DNA from: Hypsibius dujardini
Taxonomy: Eukaryota; Tardigrada; Eutardigrada; Parachela; Hypsibiidae
Assembly (NCBI GenBank): GCA_001579985.1
Contig: LRSR01003104.1
Location: forward strand, 1-32,250
DNA length: 32,250 bases
Direction: 5' to 3'
The notes under the pieces were generated by a model. That model saw nothing but the letters and a program-made list of their open reading frames with translations, did not search any database and was not told the DNA's origin. The stretch's first letter is position 1. Each line of letters opens with the position of its first letter. Made by a program: the position numbers and the translations under genes. Below, in pieces: positions 1 through 8,385 of the stretch.

Positions 1-1
1 C

Positions 2-3000
2 ATTCCTGCGAAGGATTTCTTCACCGCATTTTTTTCGGCAGCGGGAACAACGAAGAAAAGGATCGTCAAATCAATTCGAACCAGCCTCCATCATTCCGGT
101 CTGTGCAAGCTGTGCCCAACAGAGAGTCAGAAAAGAATTCAACAGTCAGATTCTTACTTCAACTTCAAGCAACATATCATCGCCATTCATCCACTGCGAC
201 CGGTAAATCACGTTCCGTGCTACGAGCAATTTTTATTTTCATTTTACCAATAATTGCGGTGATTGATTGATTACTTGCTACAAACAATTTCAACACCTAT
301 GGTAGGTGATAAATTGATTGATTACTTGCTACAAACAATTTCAACACCTACGGTAGGTGATAGATTGATTGATTTGGCTTAGTAATTTTAAAAAATACAA
401 GTAATGCATTGTTTGAAGTTTTGTTTCATCGTGTTTCTCATGCTGTTCCGTCGTTCATTTATCTAATTTTCATTTCAATTCTTTTTTTTTCAAGGAATAT
501 GTGGCTTTTCGTTCGAAGTATATCGTCAGCAGCACACCGAAACCCATGATGAGCCCATTGGACGGCTTCCTCGTGAAATCCCCCGAATCACCTCCCTACC
601 CATGGAATCATTCCAAACAACAGAAATTGAGAGAGAATTTAGCTCGCTGTGTGTTCAACACCGTTATCAGTCCCACGGCCCTCACTAACAAATGCTTCGA
701 CAAGCTGGTCAAAGACATCGACCCTCAGTTAAAGGTAAGATTCTTTGCAGTTTTCTGAGCTGATTGATTGAATAGTAAATAAAACAATGGCTATTTTCTA
801 TTTCGGTCGTGTGGCTGATTGATGTATTTAAAAAAATTCATTCGATATTTTATCTTTTACAGGTGATCATTTTTTCAGCAATAATAGAATTTAATTCATC
901 GCTTTCCCAAGACTGTCTGTTATTTTGTTTGTTCAAGTGGCCCTCCCGCTATCATTTGGTTCATTCAGTGATTCCTGAGTACGTCGAGAAGATCAAGGAT
1001 GCGCTGCGGGAAATTCTCAGCGACGCCGATGCGATTGGAATAAATGTTGACATATGGAGCAGCAAGAAAATGCGCGGCTACATCGGTGTGACAGTTCATT
1101 TTATCGACAAAAAGTTCGGTTTACGGAACTACCTGCTCGGCTGTCCTCGTTTTGAAGGAAAGCACAACGCTGACGCCATTCTGGATTTAGTCATTGAAGT
1201 GCTTGAGGGGTACGGTATCCGTGAGAAGGTGTTCTTCGTTGGGACGGATAATGGCGGAAACATTGTGAACGCATTCAAAGACTGGATGCCTGGGTTTCGT
1301 GAGGCTTTGAGTGGTGAGTTGACTAGACCGCCAGCCAGTCAGACACATTTATTTGGCTCTCCAGTGAGATGAGAAAAAAAATATTCAGTCTGGCAAACAG
1401 ACAGAAAGGGATACCAAAAGTCACAGACAGACCGATAGACAGACCGGGAGAGGTATCACTAAATTATTCATCTTCCAGATGAACTGCTTGACGACGACGA
1501 TGACCATGTCGATGAATATTTGGAGGCGGTGCTGTAAGAAGAAGAGATGTCGTTCAACCAGGAGATGACTGACGACATCAACCGCCGGCTTCAGAAATAC
1601 TGTCACTTGCCGGAGCGGAAGATGTTGGTGAGTTTGATGTTGCGCAGTTTTGAGAAACCGTTGCATAATCTGCCTGCTTGTTTTGGTTGCCGCAGTCACG
1701 GGTGCATGTTTTTTCTTACATCAATAATGTTATTTTATTTAAAACAGGTTCGCTGCGTCGCTCACACTCTGAATCTCGTGCTGAAGAATCCCGTCAAACA
1801 CTGCAAGCAGCTGAATAAGGTGATTGAGAAGCTGGCAAAAATCGTTGGAAACATAAAAAAGTCGGTCGTCATGACGGAGTTGGTGAAATCAGAGTTCGGA
1901 AAGTCTTTCCTACCCCGTTGTATAACTCGGTGGAATACCAATTTCAAGATGGCCGAGCGGGCAGCGGAGTTTGACTGGGAGAACACGGGCTTGAGACCCG
2001 AGTGCCGCTTGTCCAGGGATGCTGTGGACACATTGAAAGAGTTCATCCGCATCACCAAACCATTTGAAGAAACGTTCATCAAGCTGCAGCGCCATACCTT
2101 CCCTACCATCTCGGATGTCATCCCCTTTATTTACACTTTGATTCGTGGTCTCAAGGACTATTCCCCATCTGACGAGAATTCAACCGACGATTTGCAGGAG
2201 TACGTGGACGAACTTCTCGCCGAACTGGAGTCTCGGTTCGTAACTGTGGATACTGACGAACTGTACATCACCGCTGCCTTTTTGAATCCTTTGTATAAAC
2301 TCAAGTGGTGCAAAGGTGCAGTTGACTCGGATGTAAAGCGGAGTGAAGTTCGCAACCTGATGCTGACCCGGATGGCTCAAATTTCCGCGGTCAGTTTCTC
2401 ATCGAAGCTAGAGAAGCAGAAGCTAGCTGCCGCGAAACTTCCAGCGATGTTTGACTGGATGGAGTCAGATGACGAGGAGGTGATAGGTACGAAATACCAC
2501 TCTCTATCTGTTTGTGTGTCTGTTTCTCTGCGTGTCTGTGGGTGTGTGTCTGTCCATCTATCTTAATATATATCTTTTTGCTTCTTAACCTGTCTGTATG
2601 GTTATGATGCGTATTCGTCTGAATGTTTTTTGTTATTCTTATCATGTCTAGCGTTTAGCTGTTAATTTTGTTTTTGATATACTGTCATATACGTACACCA
2701 ATATACCCAAATGTCTGTATAATTAACAATTTATTTTTATTTAGAACAATTTGTGCTTTTTCTTTCAGATAACGCTGGTGCCAGAATTTTAAGCCCTGAA
2801 GCCGAACTGCAGCTTTACCTTGACGATAAACAAAAGTTCGATAATCCGCTGGACTTTTATGGCGAATCGGAAAACCGAAAGAAGTTCTCGCGTTTGACGG
2901 CGATCGCCAGACAAGTCTTTTGTGCAACGGCCACCACGGCAGGGGTGGAGCGAGTGTTCAACACAGCCGGCATTCTTCTTGGACCAAAGCGTCAGGCTTC

Positions 3001-3103
3001 TAATGACCGTAACTTTGAAAATCTGTTTTTCGGGAACATCAATAGTGATCTGCTAGATTACCAGTGCCGCGTTAAGCGAAAGGCATCTGAAATGGATTTA
3101 TAG
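2..3103 (+). CDS. hAT (ZBED-type) transposase, six exons, 5'-partial, with one in-frame stop
   Basis: Exons are 2-202, 495-734, 938-1313, 1479-1627, 1748-2486 and 2769-3103; all joins keep frame and give about 680 codons. Exon 1 has a BED-type finger (CKLC, then FKQHIIAIH). Exon 2 matches the hAT N-terminal helical region. Exon 3 carries the first catalytic Asp (NVDIWSS) and the second (VGTDNGGN). Exon 5 has the C-x2-H motif (CVAHTLNLV) and a conserved TRW. Exon 6 has the catalytic Glu (GVERVFNTAG) inside the C-terminal dimerisation region (from DNPLDFYGE). Such enzymes cut out and reinsert their element as DNA. One defect is visible: TAA at 1535-1537, one base from GAA, in an acidic linker between exon-3 and exon-5 motifs. 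That TAA also lies within a good donor (GT at 1534, GTAAGA). Splicing from there to the acceptor at 1694-1695 would keep frame and skip the stop, so the gene is either dead or alternatively spliced. Confidence 0.87.
262..375. repeat. 51-bp tandem duplication in transposase intron 1
   Basis: Two near-identical 51-bp copies (about 262-312 and 313-363) are followed by a 12-bp partial third copy. Each contains a hairpin, CACCTAC-G-GTAGGTG, perfect in copy 2 and with one mismatch in copy 1, next to a GATTGATTGATT run. Confidence 0.9.
1386..1446. repeat. CAGA-rich microsatellite, transposase intron 3
   Basis: Degenerate CAGA/CAGAC repeats occupy the middle of the 165-bp third intron. They are complementary in sense to the TCTG/TGTG tract in intron 5. 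Confidence 0.75.
2503..2562. repeat. TCTG/TGTG-rich microsatellite, transposase intron 5
   Basis: Degenerate TGTCTG/TGTG repeats lie just inside the 5' part of the 282-bp fifth intron (2487-2768). Confidence 0.75.
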
Positions 3104-3106
3104 ACT

Positions 3107-3112
3107 AATAAA
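3107..3112 (+). promoter_or_regulatory. Poly(A) signal of the transposase gene
   Basis: A canonical AATAAA begins four bases after the TAG stop (3101-3103), which would give an extremely short 3' UTR inside the element. Confidence 0.6.
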
Positions 3113-3120
3113 ATTTACCA

Positions 3121-3235
3121 TTAGCGGGTTTAGCGGTTTTAGCGGTGCGGATTTTTCGACGATTAGCGTTAGCGTAGCGGTCAACATGGTTAGCGTAGCG
3201 TTAGCGTAGCGGGAGTCTGAAACCTTTAGCGGCAC
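3121..3235. repeat. TTAGCG/TAGCG subterminal repeat array of the hAT element
   Basis: About ten copies of TTAGCG or its truncated form TAGCG, in one orientation, fill the last part of the element before its end. Clustered short subterminal motifs are known transposase-binding sites in hAT elements; that role is inferred here from position and repetition. Confidence 0.75.
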
Positions 3236-3250
3236 AGCTCTGGTTGCAAC

Positions 3251-4445
3251 GTTGACGGCTTGAAAAATGATTGTGCGACAAAAAAGTCAAGCACACTGCA
3301 CGTGAAAAGTAGTTGGTGTGGTTTGGGTATTTAGCACGCATGCAGCAGCATTGCCATGCAACGAGAACGGAGTTACCCCTAGTTGACATCTTGCTTTCCT
3401 GCCCCATGCCCTTCCCCTAAATTGTTTTTTGTTGTTATAAATGTTTTTTTTATTAGTTAATAGAGTTGCAACTCGCACCAAGCTGCCCGAAACGGAAGTG
3501 TCGCCTTTTCTTTCTACTGCCCGAAAACCGAAGAAAGGAAGAGACCAGAAGTCAAGATTTTTGTATTGATCGGAAACAGCAAAAAAATGGAAAGATGATA
3601 ACGAAGACAAACTACTGTAGAAAAAAGGGAGAACTAACTAGACTGGCTGACACCACACACAGTCCAAATATTTTAAACAAAGAACTAGTCGCGGCACACA
3701 GGCTCGCGCAGATAACAATCGCCCAACCGAACACTTCCGGTTTGGTCGTACTTCTAATAACACATAGACAACTGATGGGCGGAGTGGGGGTCAAACAATT
3801 TTCAACAAGGGGTTCGTTTCCGATCACCTGGAGGCTTTTTGAACCATGTTTACATCTTCACTACTTCTTTAACAAAGCGTATACAACATCTTGATAACAA
3901 TATTTTTCTGGAGCGTGAATATTCCGAAATGAATTGTGCAATAATTGATTTATAATATAAGGTAAACGTTCTGGTGTCTTGATGAAGAATGCAACAAAGC
4001 TTGGAGGGATATCTGTATGGGCAAACATGTACTAAAAAAACAGGCTAGTGAGGTAAATTGTTTGTTGTGTACATTGGCCTTACCTATTTGCAGAAATTTT
4101 GAGATACGCCCCCTTACATAGAATACGTTCACTAACAAAACAATGTATAAACAATAGAGCGATTGACTGTACGCTACTTGTAACTGTACAAATAGAATAA
4201 TATTAAAAAAATTAAGTATAGCATTGAAATTTGATTGAATTGACATCATCAAAAGGATGTTTTTCAAATCAGGGAGCGGGTTTGTAAATTCGACTATCAA
4301 TGATGTAGTGCAATTCTAAACACTATTTACTAATTAGCCTCGCCCGCCACGTCTAGAAAATAGTTTGCTGATAAAAACCAATTCCAGATAAGAACCATTC
4401 GGAAGTATTAGATATATCATAAGCAAGGGTTGGCTTAACTCAAGC
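3251..4445. other. Intergenic stretch, no gene recognised
   Basis: Mostly AT-rich sequence between the transposon end and the first zinc-finger remnant. Open frames here (for example 3466-3894) match no family and lack splice or composition support. Confidence 0.6.
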
Positions 4446-4690
4446 AGTACGAAGTAAGGAACGTTGAGCACATGATGTACAGCATCCACCTGATGTCGCA
4501 CTTGTGGTACGCCTTGGAGTTGTATAGGCCACTTGTGAAGTGAAAGGTACTTGGGGCTTTTCAGGATGTGATTTGGTCTTGTTTAATGCGCAAAGTTGCC
4601 GGGATTTAAATGGTGTTTGTACGAATTGTAAGTCCTTTTTCAGCTCGCAAAAACATCACAAAACATCATGAACGCCGCAGTCATGTTGAA
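4446..4690 (+). pseudogene. Decayed C2H2 zinc-finger remnants, hunchback/Ikaros-like
   Basis: A frame ending at the TGA near 4543 reads NVEHMMYSIHLMSH, which resembles the C-terminal dimerisation finger of hunchback/Ikaros proteins (pattern xxYTIHMGxH). The paired cysteines expected just upstream are not found. From about 4616, VCTNCKSFF (one frame) is followed directly by ARKNITKHHERRSH in the next frame. Together they make one C-x2-C-x12-H-type finger split by a one-base shift in a T-run. I infer relics of a zinc-finger transcription factor gene; family assignment is tentative and no complete finger remains. Confidence 0.5.
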
Positions 4691-4699
4691 AAAATCTAC

Positions 4700-6420
4700 A
4701 GAATTGCTGCACACGATGGTGCTGGAGGGGGGTCAATTGAGACTACTGATTACTTCAAGCTATGTGTTGTGTTCAGGGCTTGCCAAGTGGCCATTACATT
4801 TCACATGGTCTGGATGATACTTGCCGCTTGACTGGAAAAGCGATCGTGTTGGGTGCTGAAGATCGGGCTCTAATGAACTTTATCCACTCTTTTGCTAAGT
4901 CCACATTTCAGCTTCGGCTGTGCTTCCTTTTCCGCCGAAGAGCAGCCGAAACCTAAATATTTGTCCGCGCGGGCAAAGATGATCACGCTACATGTCAAAA
5001 TGAATCGATTGTGATGGACGACCAGGGTGTATCTTAACAATCACACACATTATGGGCGTGCTCTCGGAAGACTTGGGCAACGTCGTAGCAACTTTTGTAT
5101 GTGGCCGTCAAACGGTGCAAAAGACTGTCGCGGACATACTAAAAGTTGATACGCGGTCGGTTTTGGTGCCACATATTTTAGCCGTATCATCTTTCGATAC
5201 GTATATTTGTTCGAAAAAAAAATTTAATTTATAGACAATAAGGCATCTTGTTCTGTGGTAAAACTCATGGGACTGCCCTGGTCAGTCCCCTATCTGACAG
5301 GTTCCGCCCAACTTTATTTTATATGGTTTGTCGCTTTTAATCTTCTTGTTTTCATCTCGTGATTTTAAACGAAGTTCAAAAATATATTTGAATACAAAAA
5401 TTTACAAGTTCGATACAATTGCACTCTGCCGAAAGACACTTTTCTCCCGGAAGGTTTGAGGGGATAAATTTGCACTTGCGGATGCACCGGAAGTTGTTAT
5501 TTTACCCAGGAAGAGTAAAATTTGCCCTTAAACAGCAAGACTTTACACCTCGATTTGTACATCGAGTAAATAGGGAGGGCATTGGTGCAAGACTATCATT
5601 GGAGTATTGTGGTTGCTTGTTTTCGTTACATACGTGCACTGATCAGAGGGGAATCGCAAAGTGTTTCCACTTTAATTTTGTTACAGTAGTCTAACATCAT
5701 TGTTGATTCATAAAATGATTTACCATTGGTGAGATTCTGAAAACTGTTTCGGCATAATTTTCAGTTCCGGTAAACAATGGAAGATTCCATTATTCCTGAT
5801 TTAGAATGCGATTTTAAAAAAAGACTCGCTTCATGATTTTTGAAACTTCTCTTTAAATTCAATTTAAAACCAATTGGTACCACCAATGCGATTTTTGATT
5901 TTAGGTAGCGGAGTTATGAATCATCTTTAGAATGTCCCTTTTATTTCCGGTATTGAAATTGACCAAATATTTCCGCTCTCTGAATCTTCGAAACAAGATT
6001 CCGTTTATACCAGTCATTCCCAATTGAATTTTGAGATGAAATGAAAGAACTCATGAAATTCTACCTTTTGAAAATGGCTCTTTTTACAGCCAAAATCAGA
6101 GAAAATGTAATATTCCAGTGTTTTTCAGAATTTGAAATTCTGCCGAAAATAGTGTTCCAAGCCTCACCGACGAACTAAATCTATAAATCACCGATGGCAC
6201 TGAATTTATAAAATGTAAGCTGAGAAATTTTGTGATCCCAATCTAAAAATTGTCCTAAGTTCTAGTGTACTAGTATCACCTTATCCGTTCTCGGCCAAAA
6301 CCTGTTAAAAATTCCATTGGTTTAAAAGAGTAGCAACAACATTAAGCTAACATTAAAACTCCACACGAATTGTTTGGCATAAATTTAATTGTTGTTCATC
6401 AAAGTGTGGATCCATATATC
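4700..6420. other. Stretch with no clear gene
   Basis: AT-rich sequence between zinc-finger relics. A frame at 5419-5694 has weak finger-like pieces (INLHLRMH; EYCGCLF), too degenerate to call. Nothing else is recognised. Confidence 0.5.
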
Positions 6421-6433
6421 GTGCTGACCCACG

Positions 6434-6660
6434 CCAGGATATTTGACTTTTGCAACTTCGCTGCGTACAAACTTTATTGCTTTGTGCATTGCTAGGTGAA
6501 CGGCCGTACAAGTGTTCTATTGGAGAATGCAGTTTTCAGACAGCATATCCCTCGAGTTTTCACATCAAAAGGCACAGCGGAACGTGTCCACTTCTGGTAG
6601 CCTACTGTGCCACACTTAACTCTAGGCGAACTTTCGTCCAGGCTTAATTTCATATCTTTC
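6434..6660 (+). pseudogene. Degenerate C2H2 fingers with GERPYKC linker
   Basis: GERPYKC, the classical linker between C2H2 fingers, starts at 6495, just after a plausible acceptor (AG at 6494-6495). It is followed by C-x4-C and a finger-like SSFHIKRH in which the expected first His position is Lys. In another frame just upstream, FDFCNFAAYKLY (from about 6442) looks like another finger lacking its first Cys. The frame closes after about 50 residues with no good donor. C2H2 proteins bind DNA; this copy appears non-functional. Confidence 0.55.
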
Positions 6661-6663
6661 AAG

Positions 6664-6768
6664 GTTACGTCTACATGTTTGTTTGACATGTTTGTTTGTG
6701 GGAAGGGTGTACTAGCCGGTCTGCAAAGAGTTGGACGCTGAGATGGCACATGAAGGAAAAGCACTTAA
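6664..6768 (+). pseudogene. C2H2 finger exon broken by a 13-bp tandem duplication
   Basis: The exon follows an acceptor (TTTCAAG, AG at 6662-6663) and ends at a GTATGT donor (6769). Its second half encodes a perfect C-x4-C-x12-H-x4-H finger: VCLWEGC, then SWTLRWHMKEKH. The 13-mer ACATGTTTGTTTG occurs twice in a row, 6673-6685 and 6686-6698. The extra copy shifts the frame and brings in stops, while with one copy the acceptor runs straight into the finger in frame. The reading frame was therefore open before the duplication, so this is a recent disabling change. Confidence 0.7.
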
Positions 6769-7370
6769 GTATGTCGTACAAATATCTGACGAATATAGTA
6801 GAGTTCAGAATGAAAACTTAAATGATATTAGCAAGATTATTATATTACTAGTTCTTACTTTAGCGAAATATTGTGAACACAATTCGGGCATCTAGATGTT
6901 ACGAATCATGCTTGGGCTTTACCCTCGAATAGTTTGTGGTTCGTCAAATTTTTTAATTTGTAGTATTCACTTGATTTTTGATTGACTGGCACGTAGTCAA
7001 TGGCGTCCGAACTTTTTTCAAAAATGAATAAAACTGACTACTATGGAAACTCATCAATTGATTGATTAATGTTTTACCAAATATGGTGCGGAAAAGTGCA
7101 AGACACAGTTTTCATCGGTCATTTAGTTGCTAGCTCGACAGTGAACAGCGAACCAAAAAAAAAATTTTCAACGTCGCCCAAAAAAATTAAAATTAATTTT
7201 TTGTTAATTGGACAAAGCTATAACGCGAAAGAAAAATTCTGGCACTCCAATTGTGTTCGATCTGGCACTGGTCGTTAAAGGGTTAAGATATTCTGATAAG
7301 CCTGAAACCCGGTATCGTCTCCGTCCCACTCTGATATAGATACCGTTTAACGTTCAGCTTTCTTCGCTAG

Positions 7371-7469
7371 AGTTACAGCCATTCCATTGCCCATTTGAAG
7401 GCTGCAAGTATGCAACTCTTAAATCGGCTCAGTTAAGGAGGCCTTTGCGGACGTCAACTGTACATCCAA
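7371..7469 (+). pseudogene. C2H2 finger exon with His replaced
   Basis: This candidate exon lies between an acceptor (TTCGCTAG) and a donor (GTATGT at 7470). Its entry phase matches the exit phase of the exon ending at 6768. It reads FHCPFEGCKYATLK then SAQLRRPLR: the C-x4-C pair and the Leu are conserved, but the first zinc His is Pro and the second is Ser. It is either a decayed or a strongly diverged finger of the same gene. Confidence 0.6.
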
Positions 7470-7578
7470 GTATGTGAATTTGCGTAGCTATTGTTATGTT
7501 TCAATTTAATTTGATTAAAGCGTACATGTACTGAGACACACTCACAAGGAAATTCGGTCAGCGTCTTTCTTTTCAAAG

Positions 7579-7730
7579 ATCGCAACTCGGACGGGCAAGA
7601 CTCGACGCCCGTGCGGCGTCCATTGGAAATGTCAAACCGGCCAAGCTGTGAACATTCATTCCAATCGATTGCCCAATTTCAATGGTATTCAGCAGAAATA
7701 CCGATCAATTCAGCGCCCGGAATTCGATGG
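7579..7730 (+). pseudogene. Possible further exon of the zinc-finger relic
   Basis: An open stretch lies between a polypyrimidine-AG acceptor (CTTTTCAAAG) and a GTAAGA donor at 7731. Its entry phase matches the donor at 7469 and it encodes 51 codons with no recognised domain (Ser/Arg/Pro-rich start, one Cys). Support is from splice signals and phase only. Confidence 0.35.
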
Positions 7731-8385
7731 GTAAGATAAAATGAAATCGCTAGTTCAACCTTCACCGAGGGCGCGAGACCTTCAGCCCGCATACGAGTTA
7801 AATTGACTGATGTTTCTCGGGATAATGAAAATGCAATTTTAAAACTAGGCTAGTACAAAACTCTATGAAGATCGAATATGTGTGAACCAGACAGTGGCTA
7901 GTAGCGTAGGCGCCCAGACCCTATTCACGGGCGGAGAGGTTGTATTCCATTTAACATAAGCGCTTCTAAAATAATTCTTTTCTCAATCCGACTTCAACAT
8001 GACCCTTAGAGTCGACTCCAGCTTTGAGTCGGATGGAAAGACGTCAAAGATCATAGTGCCAATTACCAAGCAACTTTTGACTGTCCAAGAAACACAATGT
8101 TGGAGGGCATAAGTGCTACTCTGGGTCGGACAGCCGGGATGATTTGCGACTATAAGTCTTCTTGAAATATAGTGATAAATTCCGCACTGTGCTAAATTAG
8201 CTGGATCAAACTCTCTATTTCCCTCCAAAAGATATTCGCTCCGGAAAATGATTGAAAGTAGTGTTAGTTCAAAATTTGTCTTTCGACTTCGGCCCAAGAA
8301 ACTGTGACTCTTTAATTAGTCAGCCGGATAAACCGGATGCACTGGATAAACCCAAACTGCCCATTAGGGCCTGGTCTCCGGAGCG
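7731..8385. other. Downstream flank of GPCR gene 1, no gene recognised
   Basis: This is probably the 3' UTR and 3' flank of the minus-strand receptor ending at 8386. An open frame at 7983-8297 (-) has no family resemblance. Confidence 0.4.

Larger units (their letters stand above)
1..3242 (+). mobile_element. hAT-superfamily DNA transposon, 3' part (5' end outside window)
   Basis: The block holds a BED-finger hAT transposase gene followed by about 140 bp of non-coding DNA rich in TTAGCG/TAGCG motifs. It ends in a 20-bp stretch (3223-3242) whose reverse complement begins CAGAGCTGTGCCGCTAA. hAT elements typically begin CAG(A/G)G, so 3242 is the likely outer end. The next 8 bp, GTTGCAAC (3243-3250), fit the nTnnnnAn target-site pattern known for hAT insertions. 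The matching 5' inverted repeat and 8-bp copy should lie just upstream of base 1 and cannot be seen, so the boundary is inferred from one end only. Confidence 0.8.

Noticed and set aside
1421-2380. Minus-strand frames opposite the transposase
   Set aside because: Shadows of the transposase exons on the other strand.
3466-3894. 142-codon plus-strand open frame
   Set aside because: No family resemblance, AT-rich composition like its surroundings, no splice or start context.
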